From Gammaproteobacteria bacterium (GTDB lineage: Bacteria; Pseudomonadota; Gammaproteobacteria; DSM-19610): 44,651 nucleotides of DNA. This document shows, piece by piece, positions 11,739 through 20,550 of the stretch (within the stretch, counting starts at the first letter, position 1; every line of letters starts with the position of its first letter). A program made the translations under genes and the position numbers. The notes under the pieces were generated by a model. It searched no databases. It was not told the origin of the DNA and saw only the letters and a list, made by a program, of their open reading frames with translations. The DNA lies in the NCBI GenBank assembly GCA_015494295.1, contig WGBO01000068.1:1-44651 (forward strand). Direction: 5' to 3'.

Positions 11739-12473
11739 TCAGCCAGTTTCACGCAACCCCGGTTCCCGCACCCACATCACAGTGGCGCCCGCCACCGCCG
11801 CCGGCATCACCACGAAGTTCACCACCGGCACCATCGTGCACAACATCACCAGCCCACCGAAACTCCACGCCAGCAGCGGCCGCTTGCGTAATCGTCGACG
11901 CTGTTCCGGGAAAAACAGATGGTGGTTGCCCATGGGAAAATCGAGGTACTGAACGGTCATCATCCAGGCGCCGAACAATACCCACAGCACCATGGCCGGC
12001 AGGTTGAGCAAGGGCACCCACAACAGAATGAACAGCGGCACCGCCCTTACGAGGTAGTAGACCAGCTTGCGCAACTCCGAACCGACGGCAGCGGGAATAT
12101 CGCGGATCACATCGGCCCATCCCGACTCGAAGGCGCGGCCGGTCAGTTGCGCTTCCACGGCCTCGGCGAGCAGACCGTTGAAGGGTGCGCCCACCAGGTT
12201 TGCAACCACCGAGAAACCGTAGAACACTACCACCAGACTGGTGATCCAGAACAGCGGCACGACCACCACGCTCAACCACTGCAACCAGTCGGGCAGGCGC
12301 GACAGCAGCCACTGGGTGACATCGTCGACCTGTCCGTAGGCCCACACGATCAGGCCGCCGAACAGCAACAGGTTGATCACCAGTGGAACCAGCACGAAAC
12401 GGCGCAGGCCAGGTTTCGCCAGCAACGAAAAGCCCTCGAAGAGGTAGCGTGGTCCGTTGACGACATCCTTCAT
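11739..12473 (-). CDS. cysZ: CysZ/EI24-family membrane protein (sulfate transport)
   Basis: The product is 244 residues with four or more hydrophobic segments (about 25-48, 68-95, 137-170 and 200-230). The N-terminus (GPRYLFEGFSLLAKPGLRRF), the central VANLVGAPFNGLLAE stretch and the FPMGNHH segment are characteristic of CysZ, a sulfate permease of the inner membrane that supplies cysteine synthesis in gammaproteobacteria. Its ATG overlaps the stop codon of the aminotransferase gene by ATGA, so the two are translationally coupled. No other cys gene is nearby. Confidence 0.87.
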   Translation of the reverse strand: MKDVVNGPRYLFEGFSLLAKPGLRRFVLVPLVINLLLFGGLIVWAYGQVDDVTQWLLSRLPDWLQWLSVVVVPLFWITSLVVVFYGFSVVANLVGAPFNGLLAEAVEAQLTGRAFESGWADVIRDIPAAVGSELRKLVYYLVRAVPLFILLWVPLLNLPAMVLWVLFGAWMMTVQYLDFPMGNHHLFFPEQRRRLRKRPLLAWSFGGLVMLCTMVPVVNFVVMPAAVAGATVMWVREPGLRETG

Positions 12474-13633
12474 GCAGTACGCTCCAGGAAGGCGCCGATG
12501 CGCTCGACGCCAAGGGTCAGATTGTCGATCGCCGTGGTATAGGCGAAACGCACGTGGCGCGACGCCTGCCAGTCGCCGAAGTCAATGCCGGGGGTAATGG
12601 CCACGCCCGCGGTCTCGAGCAAGTCGCGGCTGAAAGCAAAACTGTCGTCGGTAAAGCGCTCGCAACCGGCATAGAGGTAGAAGGCGCCGGCCGGCTGCAC
12701 GGGGATGTCGAAACCCAGTTCGACCAGCGCCGGAAGCAGGTAGTCGCGGCGCGACTGGAAGGCCTGGCGGCGCGTCTCGATTATGGCCTGCGCGTCTTCC
12801 CCGAACGCCGCCAGCGCCGCGTACTGTGCCAGCGTCGGCGCCGCCAGGAACAGATTCTGCGCCAGCGCGTCGAGCGCGTCGATATACCGTTCCGGCGCCA
12901 CCAGCCAGCCCAGCCGCCAGCCGGTCATGCCCTGGTACTTGGAAAAACTGTTGATAACGAACAGGTCGTCAGCGCCCAGCGCCAGCGCCGACCGCGGCCG
13001 TTCACCGTAACTCAGCCCCTGGTAGATCTCGTCCACGATCAGACTTCCGCCGCGCTCCCGCACGGCGCCATACAGGGCTTCCAGTTTCGCGGGTTCGATA
13101 ATGGTTCCGGTGGGATTGGAGGGACTGGCGATCAACGCGCAACAGGTCGCCTCGCGCCAGTGCGCCTCGATGCTGTCCGCGTCGAGCTGGTAATGCTGGC
13201 CGGCATCGACCGGCACCTGCACGGGCGTGGCGTCGAACAGGCGCACGAAATTGCTGTTGCAGGGATACCCCGGGTCGGTCATCAGGACTTCACTGCCCGG
13301 ATCCACCAGCAGCGCCAGCAGCAGTTGTAGCGCACCGGAAGCACCGGGCGTCACCAGGATACGGCGCGGATCGATGTCCAGCCCGTCGCGTTCCCGGTAG
13401 TCGCAGGCAATGGCCTCGCGCAATTCCCGCAGGCCAACCGCCGGCGTGTAGTAGGTACGCCCTTCCCGCAGGGCGCGAATCCCGGCGTCGACAATGGGCT
13501 GCGGCGTGGAGAAATCGGGCTCGCCAATCTCCATGTGCACGATGGTGCGCCCCTGCGCCTCCAGTTCGCGCGCCCGCGCCAGCAGCGCCATGACATGGAA
13601 CGGTGTGATGGAAGCAATGCGCCGCGCGGTCAC
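12470..13633 (-). CDS. PLP-dependent aminotransferase, class I/II (AspC/Aat-like)
   Basis: The product is 387 residues if started at the GTG at 13633, one base after the cbbY-like stop codon. This start gives the usual ARRIASITPFHVMALLARA opening; the ATG at 13591 is the alternative and would cut into the conserved part. The frame continues upstream inside the neighbouring gene, but that part is not coding. The PLP lysine is K232 in SFSKYQGMTGWRLGW. HMEIGEPDF, SPSNPTGT and VDEIYQGLSY are standard fold I motifs. Substrate cannot be fixed; members of this group act on aspartate, alanine or aromatic amino acids. It is coupled to cysZ downstream. Confidence 0.88.
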   Translation of the reverse strand: MTARRIASITPFHVMALLARARELEAQGRTIVHMEIGEPDFSTPQPIVDAGIRALREGRTYYTPAVGLRELREAIACDYRERDGLDIDPRRILVTPGASGALQLLLALLVDPGSEVLMTDPGYPCNSNFVRLFDATPVQVPVDAGQHYQLDADSIEAHWREATCCALIASPSNPTGTIIEPAKLEALYGAVRERGGSLIVDEIYQGLSYGERPRSALALGADDLFVINSFSKYQGMTGWRLGWLVAPERYIDALDALAQNLFLAAPTLAQYAALAAFGEDAQAIIETRRQAFQSRRDYLLPALVELGFDIPVQPAGAFYLYAGCERFTDDSFAFSRDLLETAGVAITPGIDFGDWQASRHVRFAYTTAIDNLTLGVERIGAFLERTA

Positions 13634-13634
13634 C

Positions 13635-14411
13635 TCACTGCGCCCCGCCCCGGGCAGCGGCGTGCAACTCGCGCAGGCACGCGACATCCACGCAGTGCTT
13701 GTCGCAGGCCATGCCCGCCAGCACCTCCATGGGCGCGTCCGGCTCCCCCAGCGAATCGACCACCATGGCCGCACCGGCGAAATCGTGATCGTGCGTGTAG
13801 TGGTTGACCGTGACCAGCGTGGCCAGGCCTGCCTCGAGCGCAGCGCGCAGACCGTTTTCGGAATCCTCCAGCGCCAGGCATTCATCCGCATCCACGCCCA
13901 TGGCTTCCATGGCGTAATGGTAGATGTCCGGCGCCGGTTTCTTCGCCGGCACCACGTTGCCGGCCGCGATCACCTCGAACCAGCCGATGGCGTCAGGCGA
14001 CACGTTGTGCTGCAAAAGCGCCGTGACATTGGCCGGCGTGGTGGTGGTGGCGATGCCCAGCCGCAAGCCGGTCTCGCGCGCCTCCTTGAGCAGGCGCAAC
14101 ACACCCGGACGCAGCGGCAGCTCGCCGGCGGCCATGGCGCGGGTGTAGATGTCGGTCTTGGCGGCGTGCAGGCCCGCCACGTACTCGTCGAGGTTGCGCG
14201 GCGGCTCGAAGCCCGGCCGGTGCGTGGCGAGGTAATGCTTGATGCGCTCCTTGCCGCCGGTCACCACCAGCAGTTCGCCATACAGATCCTGCGACCACTC
14301 CCAGTCCAGGCCCGCCTGCTGGAAGGCCTTGTTGAAGGACTGCCGGTGAATCTCCTCGGTATCCGCGAGGGTTCCGTCGACATCGAAAAGCAGGGTTGTC
14401 AAACGACTCAT
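13635..14411 (-). CDS. cbbY: HAD-superfamily phosphatase, CbbY type
   Basis: The product is 258 residues. The HAD nucleophile and acid are D10 and D12 in LLFDVDGTLADTEE, with the cap domain following. The ELLVVTGGKERI stretch closely resembles the ELLTTTGGKERI substrate-specificity region that I recall for Rhodobacter CbbY. KKPAPDIY and ALEDSENGLRAA supply the remaining motifs. CbbY dephosphorylates xylulose 1,5-bisphosphate, a misfire product that inhibits Rubisco, and cbbY is usually found in cbb operons. Here it stands with an aminotransferase and cysZ instead, with no cbb gene in the window. AGGAAA precedes the ATG. A more general beta-phosphoglucomutase-like role cannot be excluded. Confidence 0.82.
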   Translation of the reverse strand: MSRLTTLLFDVDGTLADTEEIHRQSFNKAFQQAGLDWEWSQDLYGELLVVTGGKERIKHYLATHRPGFEPPRNLDEYVAGLHAAKTDIYTRAMAAGELPLRPGVLRLLKEARETGLRLGIATTTTPANVTALLQHNVSPDAIGWFEVIAAGNVVPAKKPAPDIYHYAMEAMGVDADECLALEDSENGLRAALEAGLATLVTVNHYTHDHDFAGAAMVVDSLGEPDAPMEVLAGMACDKHCVDVACLRELHAAARGGAQ

Positions 14412-14565
14412 AAACAGGTTTCCTGACCGTCAAATTCCGCTAGCGTACCGCACTGGCGAAACCCGCAACAAGCCGCAGGATCCCCCGCGGTTTGTGGGAT
14501 TGACGCTTGACTCCACCGGGGCACAGCCGGAAACTAGCGCACTTGGTTGGTCGGGAGGCGAAAGC

Positions 14566-14594
14566 TTGCCCTCGCCCGGGGTTTTTGGTATAGA
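14566..14594 (+). promoter_or_regulatory. Sigma-70 promoter of dksA
   Basis: The boxes TTGCCC (14566-14571) and TATAGA (14589-14594) are 17 bases apart. The predicted start near 14601 leaves a leader of about 24 bases with GGAG before the ATG at 14625. Confidence 0.6.
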
Positions 14595-14624
14595 GCACCG
14601 CTTGTTTTTATCTGGAGAAGTTGC

Positions 14625-15356
14625 ATGGCTGCCAAGAAAAAGGCTGCGAAGAAAAAGGTTGTCGCGAAAAAAGCTGTAACCAAGAAAAAAGTGGCGGCCA
14701 AAAAGGCACCGGTGAAAAAGAAGGCTGCCGCCAAAAAGAAGGCTACGGCAAAGAAAAAGACCGTCAGCAAGAAAACCGCGGCCAGCAAGAAGAAAGCCAC
14801 GGCGAAAAAGGCCGCGTCAAAGGCAAAGGTCTCCGCCCGCAAGACCACGACCAGAACCACCGCTTCGCCCTCCACCACCAGGCCGCGCGCGGCCAGAAAG
14901 AAATCGGCGCACAAGCCCGCGCCGCCGCCCGTCTCGTCGCACGCCGGTCCGGTGCCGGGTATCAAGCCCTACATCGAGAAGAAGGGCGAGGAATACATGA
15001 GCGAGGCGCAAGTCGAGCACTTCCGCAAGATTCTCAACGCATGGAAGCGCGACCTGATGGAGGAGGTGGACCGAACCGTGCACCACATGCAGGACGAGGC
15101 CGCCAACTTCCCTGACCCCAACGACCGCGCCACCCAGGAATCCGAGTTCAGCATGGAACTGCGCGCCCGCGACCGCGAACGCAAGCTGATCAAGAAAATC
15201 GACGAAGCGCTGATGCACCTCGAAAATGACGAATATGGGTACTGCGAGGCTTGCGGCATCGAAATCGGTATTCGCCGCCTGGAAGCGCGACCCACCGCCA
15301 CCCTGTGCATCGACTGCAAAACGCTGGACGAAATCCGCGAAAAACAGCGTAGCTGA
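14625..15356 (+). CDS. dksA: RNA polymerase-binding factor DksA with a lysine-rich N-terminal extension
   Basis: The product is 243 residues; E. coli DksA has 151. The start at 14625 has GGAG upstream. Residues 1-70 contain 31 lysines in runs of two or three at a spacing of five to six residues (AAKKK units), like the tail of histone H1 or AlgP; residues 71-105 are Thr/Pro/Arg-rich. The DksA part follows from about residue 110. The coiled-coil tip residues D164, D167 and A169 (DPNDRAT) and the zinc cysteines C207, C210, C228 and C231 are intact, so the core should bind the RNA polymerase secondary channel and act with ppGpp. The tail may bind DNA, RNA or polyphosphate. gluQ, its usual downstream neighbour, is separated by an inverted gene. 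Confidence 0.93.
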   Translation: MAAKKKAAKKKVVAKKAVTKKKVAAKKAPVKKKAAAKKKATAKKKTVSKKTAASKKKATAKKAASKAKVSARKTTTRTTASPSTTRPRAARKKSAHKPAPPPVSSHAGPVPGIKPYIEKKGEEYMSEAQVEHFRKILNAWKRDLMEEVDRTVHHMQDEAANFPDPNDRATQESEFSMELRARDRERKLIKKIDEALMHLENDEYGYCEACGIEIGIRRLEARPTATLCIDCKTLDEIREKQRS

Positions 15357-15364
15357 TTTCACCC

Positions 15365-15407
15365 AAAAAAGACCCCGGCTGCGGGAACGCACTCACCCGC
15401 GCCGGGG
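15365..15407 (-). terminator. Intrinsic terminator of the YHS-like gene, probably bidirectional
   Basis: A 12-base-pair stem with a one-base bulge (15373-15385 with 15396-15407) is followed on the minus strand by six T residues (15370-15365). It also lies 16 bases after the dksA stop codon and may end that message from the other side. Confidence 0.8.
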
Positions 15408-15432
15408 CGCCCGACTGGCATCGGGGCTTCTC

Positions 15433-15741
15433 TTACCCCTCGGCCCACCCTTCGTCGACCGGATTGTCCGGCAGTGGTACCGGGTGGTCGACGGGCATGT
15501 CGAGGTAGGCCTGTCGCGACTGCTCCGATTCGAAATAGATGGTCATGTTGCCGTCCACGACATACGGGCGGTTGGCGAGATCATCGAGCTCGCGGCCCGT
15601 GATCGGGTCGGTGGTGACGACCATCTGCGCCGGTTCGTGTAAGCGGTGTGAAGGCTCACGATCCCGGGGTATCGGATCGGTCGCAACATACGCCAGCGAG
15701 TCGAAGCGATGAATCACTCTGCCTTCGGTAGACATGTTCAT
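15433..15741 (-). CDS. Small protein with a cysteine-less YHS-like segment
   Basis: The product is 102 residues. I chose the ATG at 15741 because AAGGAGG lies five bases upstream; the GTG at 15747 overlaps that site. There is no signal peptide. The segment from TDPITGRELDD through VDGNMTIYFESEQSRQAYL has the spacing of a YHS domain (DPVCGM ... YYFCSEECRQAF), but Ile/Thr and Glu replace the usual cysteines, so a metal site of the YHS kind should be missing. The acidic tail (PDNPVDEGWAEG) is unusual. The gene is inserted in reverse orientation between dksA and gluQ, which are often neighbours. It has its own strong ribosome site and terminator, so it is likely expressed. The YHS relation is my reading of the pattern, not a search result. 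Confidence 0.65.
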   Translation of the reverse strand: MNMSTEGRVIHRFDSLAYVATDPIPRDREPSHRLHEPAQMVVTTDPITGRELDDLANRPYVVDGNMTIYFESEQSRQAYLDMPVDHPVPLPDNPVDEGWAEG

Positions 15742-15819
15742 ACGCACCTCCTTGCTGTCATAACTTCACAGCCATCAGAACATCGCACCAGTGACATAGG
15801 GGCCGGCGGAGCCGGTTTC

Positions 15820-15862
15820 AAGCCCTGCAAATCCCCCTGAATGCAGGGGAATCCGGGCTTTT
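15820..15862 (+). repeat. Nested inverted repeat upstream of gluQ
   Basis: An outer stem AAGCCC/GGGCTT (15820-15825 with 15855-15860) encloses an inner stem CCCCTG/CAGGGG (15834-15839 with 15844-15849), and TT follows. It resembles a weak terminator or a protein site, and it overlaps the -35 region of the predicted gluQ promoter. Confidence 0.4.
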
Positions 15863-15889
15863 ACAAAACCGCCCGCGCCAACGTACCAT
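15860..15889 (+). promoter_or_regulatory. Promoter of gluQ, likely leaderless start
   Basis: The boxes TTTACA (15860-15865) and TACCAT (15884-15889) are 18 bases apart. The predicted start coincides with the ATG at 15897, and no Shine-Dalgarno sequence lies before it. Confidence 0.45.
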
Positions 15890-15896
15890 CATCCGC

Positions 15897-16787
15897 ATGC
15901 CACACCCCCGCTACATCGGCCGTTTTGCGCCCTCGCCCTCCGGACCGTTGCATTTCGGCTCACTGGTGGCCGCGCTGGGCAGTTTCCTGGACGCACGCGC
16001 GCGCAACGGTGAATGGCTGGTGCGCATGGAAGACCTCGACCCGCCACGCGAAATGCCCGGCGCGGCGGACGACATACTGCGCACCCTGGAACGCTTCGGA
16101 CTGCACCACGACCGGGAGGTGATATACCAGAGCAGGCGACACGAGGCCTACCAGGCCGTGCTCGAACGCTTGCTGGACGCCGGGCTGGCCTACCCCTGTG
16201 CCTGCACGCGCCGTGAAATCCGCGCCGCCGGCCTGCCCGGCGGCATCTACCCCGGCACCTGCCGCAACGGCCTGCCCACCGGGCGCGAGGGCCGTTCGAT
16301 CCGGCTGCGCGTGGAGAACAGCCGCATTGGCTTCCGCGACCGCCTGCAAGGTCCGGTGGAGGAAAACCTGGCGCAACAGTGCGGCGATTTCATTCTGCGC
16401 CGCGCCGATGGTCTGTACGCCTACCAGCTCGCGGTGGTCGTCGACGACGCAGCGCAAGGCATCACCGACATTGTGCGCGGCGCCGACCTGCTGGATTCCA
16501 CGGCGCGCCAGATCTGGCTCCAGCGCCAGCTTGACCTGCCCATGCCCGGCTACCTGCACCTTCCGGTAGCGGTCAAACCGGATGGCGCCAAGCTCAGCAA
16601 GCAGACCTTCGCCCCCCCGGTCGACCCGAAACAACCCACGCCGCAACTTGCGCGCGCCCTGCGTTTCCTGGGCCACGCCGTGCCGGAAGAACTGGAACAG
16701 TCGCCACCCATTGAGTTTCTGGACTGGGCACGCAAGGCCTGGAACCCCGCCCGCCTGCCCGCCGTGGCGGCGATCGAAGCGCGTTGA
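15897..16787 (+). CDS. gluQ: Glutamyl-Q tRNA(Asp) synthetase
   Basis: The product is 296 residues. It is a truncated glutamyl-tRNA synthetase without the anticodon-binding domain and attaches glutamate to the queuosine base of tRNA-Asp. The class I HIGH-like motif is PSGPLHFGS (about 14-22) and the KMSKS-like motif is KLSKQ. C101, C103, Y118 and C122 are placed like the zinc ligands of E. coli YadB. The RMEDLDPPR stretch binds glutamate and AMP in the family. In E. coli it follows dksA directly; here a small inverted gene lies between. The nearby queF belongs to the same modification pathway. Confidence 0.93.
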   Translation: MPHPRYIGRFAPSPSGPLHFGSLVAALGSFLDARARNGEWLVRMEDLDPPREMPGAADDILRTLERFGLHHDREVIYQSRRHEAYQAVLERLLDAGLAYPCACTRREIRAAGLPGGIYPGTCRNGLPTGREGRSIRLRVENSRIGFRDRLQGPVEENLAQQCGDFILRRADGLYAYQLAVVVDDAAQGITDIVRGADLLDSTARQIWLQRQLDLPMPGYLHLPVAVKPDGAKLSKQTFAPPVDPKQPTPQLARALRFLGHAVPEELEQSPPIEFLDWARKAWNPARLPAVAAIEAR

Positions 16788-16813
16788 TACCGCTTCCACA
16801 AAGTCCGTACAAT
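16784..16813 (+). promoter_or_regulatory. Sigma-70 promoter of acs
   Basis: The boxes TTGATA (16784-16789) and TACAAT (16808-16813) are each one base off consensus and 18 bases apart. The -35 box overlaps the gluQ stop codon. The leader is about 53 bases and carries AAGGAG before the ATG. Confidence 0.65.
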
Positions 16814-16873
16814 AGAGCGAATTCGAACAACAACACGGACTTGCTGGTCCGGCCGATGACAAGGAGTATCAGG

Positions 16874-18811
16874 ATGTCCGACGAAAAGGTCTACCCGGTT
16901 CCCGCCGATTTTGCCGCCCGCGCCCACATCAAGGCGGACCAGTACCGTGACATGTACCAGCGTTCCATCGAGGACCCCGAAGGCTTCTGGGCCGAACAGG
17001 CGGAGATATTTCTGGACTGGTACAAACCCTGGGACAAAGTGCTGGACTGGGACTACAACGAACCGCGCATCGAATGGTTCCGCGGCGCCGAACTCAACGC
17101 CAGCTACAACTGTATCGACCGCCACCTGGAAACCCGCGGTTCCAGCACCGCCATCCTGTGGGAAGGCGACGACCCGGCCACCGACAAGCAAATCAGCTAC
17201 CGCGAACTGCACAGCGAAGTGTGCATCCTTGCCAACGTGCTGAAGAAACGCGGCGTAAAAAAAGGCGACCGGGTGTGCATCTACATGCCGATGATTCCCG
17301 AAGCCGCCTACGCCATGCTCGCCTGCGCGCGCATCGGCGCCGTGCACTCCGTCGTGTTCGGCGGCTTCTCTCCCGAGTCGATCAAGGACCGCATTCTCGA
17401 TTCCGACTGCCGCGTGGTCATCACCGCCGACGAGGGCGTGCGCGGCGGCAAGACCGTACCGCTCAAGGCCAACACCGACAAGGCACTGGAAGGCTGCCCC
17501 GACGTGCACACCGTACTGGTGGTTCGGCATACCGGCGGTGACATACAATGGCACGACGGGCGCGACGTGTGGCTGCACGAAATCGCGCCCACCGTGGACG
17601 CCGTCTGCGAACCGGAACCCATGAATGCCGAGGATCCGCTTTTCATCCTCTACACCTCCGGCTCCACCGGCAAGCCCAAGGGCGTACTGCACACCACCGG
17701 CGGTTATCTGCTGTACGCGGCCATCACCCACAAGTACGTGTTCGACTACCAGGACGGCGAGACCTACTGGTGCACGGCGGACGTCGGCTGGATCACCGGC
17801 CACACCTACATCGTCTATGGTCCACTCGCCAACGGCGCGACCACCCTGATGTTCGAGGGCATCCCCACCTGGCCGGACGCCTCGCGCTTCTGGCAGGTCT
17901 GCGACAAGCACCAGGTCACCACCTTCTACACCGCCCCCACCGCCATTCGCGCGCTGATGCGCGAAGGCGACGGCCCGGTGAAAAAGACCAGCCGCAGCAG
18001 CCTGCGCCTGCTCGGCACCGTGGGTGAACCGATCAACCCGGAAGCCTGGGAGTGGTATTACCAGGTGGTCGGCGAGAGCCGCTGCCCGATCGTCGACACC
18101 TGGTGGCAGACCGAAACCGGCGGCCACATGATCACCCCGCTGCCGGGCGCCATCGCCACCAAACCCGGCTCCGCCACCCTGCCCTTCTTTGGCGTCGCGC
18201 CGGCACTGGTGGACAGCGACGGCAAGGTGCTGGAAGGCGAGGCCGAGGGCAACCTGGTCATCACCCGCCCGTGGCCGGGACAGATGCGCACCGTGTACGG
18301 CGACCACCAGCGCTTCAAGGACACCTATTTCTCCACCTACCCGGGCATGTACTTCAGTGGCGACGGCGCGCGCCGCGACAAGGACGGCTACTACTGGATT
18401 ACCGGCCGTGTCGACGACGTGCTCAATGTCTCCGGACACCGGCTCGGCACCGCCGAGCTGGAAAGCGCGCTGGTGCAGCACGAGGCGGTCGCGGAAGCGG
18501 CCGTGGTCGGCTATCCACACGATATCAAGGGCCAGGGCATCTACGCCTACGTAACACTGGTCAAGGGCGTGGAACCGAGCGACGAGCTGAAAGCGGAACT
18601 GGTCGGGATGGTGCGCAACGAAATCGGCCCGATCGCCACCATCGACGTGATCCAGTGGGCGCCGGGGCTGCCCAAAACCCGCTCCGGAAAGATCATGCGC
18701 CGCATCCTGCGCAAGATCGCGGCCAACGAAGTGGACAGCCTGGGCGACACCAGCACGCTCGCCGACCCCGGAGTGGTCGAGGAACTGATTGCCAACCGGG
18801 CCAGCCGATGA
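16874..18811 (+). CDS. acs: Acetyl-CoA synthetase (AMP-forming)
   Basis: The product is 645 residues from the ATG at 16874, seven bases after AAGGAG. Acs makes acetyl-CoA from acetate, ATP and CoA, releasing AMP and pyrophosphate. The adenylate-forming motif [11 protein letters not shown], the [11 protein letters not shown] stretch and the C-terminal [11 protein letters not shown] are present; the lysine in this last motif is about K606 and corresponds to the residue acetylated in Salmonella and E. coli Acs. Length and domain order are normal. The stop codon overlaps the start of a two-receiver regulator (ATGA), so that gene is translationally coupled. In other gammaproteobacteria acs is controlled by two-component systems, but in a different arrangement. 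Confidence 0.96.
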   Translation: MSDEKVYPVPADFAARAHIKADQYRDMYQRSIEDPEGFWAEQAEIFLDWYKPWDKVLDWDYNEPRIEWFRGAELNASYNCIDRHLETRGSSTAILWEGDDPATDKQISYRELHSEVCILANVLKKRGVKKGDRVCIYMPMIPEAAYAMLACARIGAVHSVVFGGFSPESIKDRILDSDCRVVITADEGVRGGKTVPLKANTDKALEGCPDVHTVLVVRHTGGDIQWHDGRDVWLHEIAPTVDAVCEPEPMNAEDPLFILYTSGSTGKPKGVLHTTGGYLLYAAITHKYVFDYQDGETYWCTADVGWITGHTYIVYGPLANGATTLMFEGIPTWPDASRFWQVCDKHQVTTFYTAPTAIRALMREGDGPVKKTSRSSLRLLGTVGEPINPEAWEWYYQVVGESRCPIVDTWWQTETGGHMITPLPGAIATKPGSATLPFFGVAPALVDSDGKVLEGEAEGNLVITRPWPGQMRTVYGDHQRFKDTYFSTYPGMYFSGDGARRDKDGYYWITGRVDDVLNVSGHRLGTAELESALVQHEAVAEAAVVGYPHDIKGQGIYAYVTLVKGVEPSDELKAELVGMVRNEIGPIATIDVIQWAPGLPKTRSGKIMRRILRKIAANEVDSLGDTSTLADPGVVEELIANRASR

Positions 18812-19602
18812 CGGGATTGTCCATCCGGCAACTGGACGTGCTGCTGGTCGAACCGTCCGCCACCCAGCACCGCATCCTGTCGGGCTACCTGGAGACCCTT
18901 GGCACCGGTGAGGTCCGCTGGGCCGAGGATGGCGCATCCGCCATGCAGCACATGCAGCAGAGCGTGCCCGACCTGGTCATCAGCACGATGCACCTTCCCG
19001 ACATGACCGGCACCGAACTGGTCCAGGAAATGCGTGGCGACGAAAAGCTGATCGACGTGGCCTTCATGCTGGTATCCAGTGAAACCGGCATCCGCTACCT
19101 GGAGCCACTGCGCCAGGCGGGCGTGGTCGCCATGCTGCCCAAGCCCTGCTCGCCCGAGCAGTTACGCGCCTCGCTGTACGCCGCGCTGGAATTCCTGGAA
19201 CCGGAACCGCTGGAGCTGGAACACATTGCGCCGGAGGATATGAACGTCCTGGTGGTCGACGACAGCTTCACCTCGCGCCGCATCGTGCGGCAAATGCTGG
19301 AAAAGATGGGTGTGGAAAAAATCAGCGAAGCGGAAAACGGGCGTCAGGCCGTGGACGCCATCCAGAAGGAATTCTTCGACCTGATCGTGACCGACTACAA
19401 CATGCCGGAGATGGACGGCGAACAACTCAGCCGTTTCATCCGCGACGAAAGCAGCCAGCCCGGCGTGCCGGTGCTGATGGTCACCTCCGAAACCGACAAG
19501 ACACGCCTGGCGGGCATGGAACAGAGCGGCGTGTCCGCGGTGTTCGACAAGCCCTTCACCGTCGATACCCTGCGCACCACCATCCAGCGCCTGCTGGCCT
19601 GA
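18808..19602 (+). CDS. Response regulator with two receiver domains, the first degenerate
   Basis: The product is 264 residues, made of two CheY-like receiver domains and no output domain. The second domain (about 146-264) is canonical: acidic pair D151-D152, phosphoacceptor D196 in [15 protein letters not shown]226 and K248. The first domain (about 8-130) keeps the fold signature and K112 but has E15 followed by Pro in place of the acidic pair, and T60 ([12 protein letters not shown]) where the phosphoacceptor Asp should be. It should therefore not be phosphorylated and may serve in dimerisation or signal reception. The ATG overlaps the acs stop, and a YheT-type hydrolase follows four bases on. 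No histidine kinase is encoded nearby, so the partner is unknown. Confidence 0.88.
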   Translation: MTGLSIRQLDVLLVEPSATQHRILSGYLETLGTGEVRWAEDGASAMQHMQQSVPDLVISTMHLPDMTGTELVQEMRGDEKLIDVAFMLVSSETGIRYLEPLRQAGVVAMLPKPCSPEQLRASLYAALEFLEPEPLELEHIAPEDMNVLVVDDSFTSRRIVRQMLEKMGVEKISEAENGRQAVDAIQKEFFDLIVTDYNMPEMDGEQLSRFIRDESSQPGVPVLMVTSETDKTRLAGMEQSGVSAVFDKPFTVDTLRTTIQRLLA

Positions 19603-19605
19603 ACC

Positions 19606-20550
19606 GTGCCCGACGACAACGCATTCCGGCCAGCCTGGTGGCTGCCCGGCGGCCACCTGCAAACACTCTTTCCCACCCTGTTCCGGCGCCGGCGGCCACC
19701 GCCATTGCGGCGCGAACGTCTGGAACTCGACGACGGCGATTTTCTCGACCTGGACTGGACGCGCGAGCGCGAGGGGCCACTGGTTCTGCTGCTGCACGGA
19801 CTGGAAGGCTCGCTGAACTCGCACTATGCGGCCGGCTTTCTCGCCGCCCTGGACAGCGCCGGCCGACAGTGTGTGCAGTTGTACTTCCGCGGTTGCAGCG
19901 GCGAACCCAACCGCCTGCCGCGCAGTTACCATTCCGGCGAGACCGGCGACCTGCAGCGGGTACTCGACCACCTTGCGCACAAATACCCGGGGCGCGACAT
20001 TCACGTGGCCGGCGTATCGCTGGGCGGCAACGTGCTGCTCAAGTGGCTGGGTGAGAACCCCGGCCAGCAGCAGGTAAGGAAAGCCATGGCCGTATCCGTG
20101 CCCTTCGACCTGGCCAACGCCGCCGCACGCCTGGAACGCGGCCTGTCACGCCTCTACCAGGCCTACCTGTTGCGCAAGCTGCGACGCGCCCTGCGCGCCA
20201 AGATGGCCAACGTCAAACTGCCGCTGGCGCCCGAACGCCTGGCGGAACTGGACAGCTTCCGCCAGTTCGACGACGCCGTCACCGCCCCCCTGCACGGCTT
20301 CACCGGCGTGGACGACTATTACGCGCGCGCCAGCAGCCGACCCTTCGTCGCCCGCATCACCACCCCCACCCTGATCGTGCACGCGCTCGACGACCCCTTC
20401 ATGACACCGGATGCAATCCCGGATACCTGCGGCCCCGGCGTCATCCTGGAGACCCAGCCCTCCGGGGGACACGTCGGCTTCGTGGCCGGACGGGTGCCGT
20501 TCCGGCCCCGCTACTGGCTCGACGAACGCCTGGTCCGCTTTCTCTCCTGA
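19606..20550 (+). CDS. Alpha/beta hydrolase of the YheT family
   Basis: The product is 314 residues, starting at a GTG four bases after the regulator's stop codon; translation probably relies on coupling, since no ribosome site is seen. The opening PAWWLPGGHLQTLFP and the YFRGCSGEPNRLPRSYHSGE segment are typical of YheT (UPF0017) hydrolases. The nucleophile is S138 in AGVSLGGN, the acid D262 or D263 in LDDPFM, and the base H289 in GGHVGFV. The family is poorly characterised; esterase activity is assumed for related proteins. It is the last gene of the acs unit, but a metabolic link to acetate is not known. Confidence 0.86.
   Translation: MPDDNAFRPAWWLPGGHLQTLFPTLFRRRRPPPLRRERLELDDGDFLDLDWTREREGPLVLLLHGLEGSLNSHYAAGFLAALDSAGRQCVQLYFRGCSGEPNRLPRSYHSGETGDLQRVLDHLAHKYPGRDIHVAGVSLGGNVLLKWLGENPGQQQVRKAMAVSVPFDLANAAARLERGLSRLYQAYLLRKLRRALRAKMANVKLPLAPERLAELDSFRQFDDAVTAPLHGFTGVDDYYARASSRPFVARITTPTLIVHALDDPFMTPDAIPDTCGPGVILETQPSGGHVGFVAGRVPFRPRYWLDERLVRFLS

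Noticed and set aside
14625..14840. Lysine-rich repeat in dksA as a tandem repeat or CRISPR-like element
   Set aside because: The DNA repetition follows from Lys/Ala codons in a coding frame; unit lengths vary and there are no spacers.
16550..18937. 795-codon minus-strand open frame opposite acs
   Set aside because: Antisense to a canonical acetyl-CoA synthetase.
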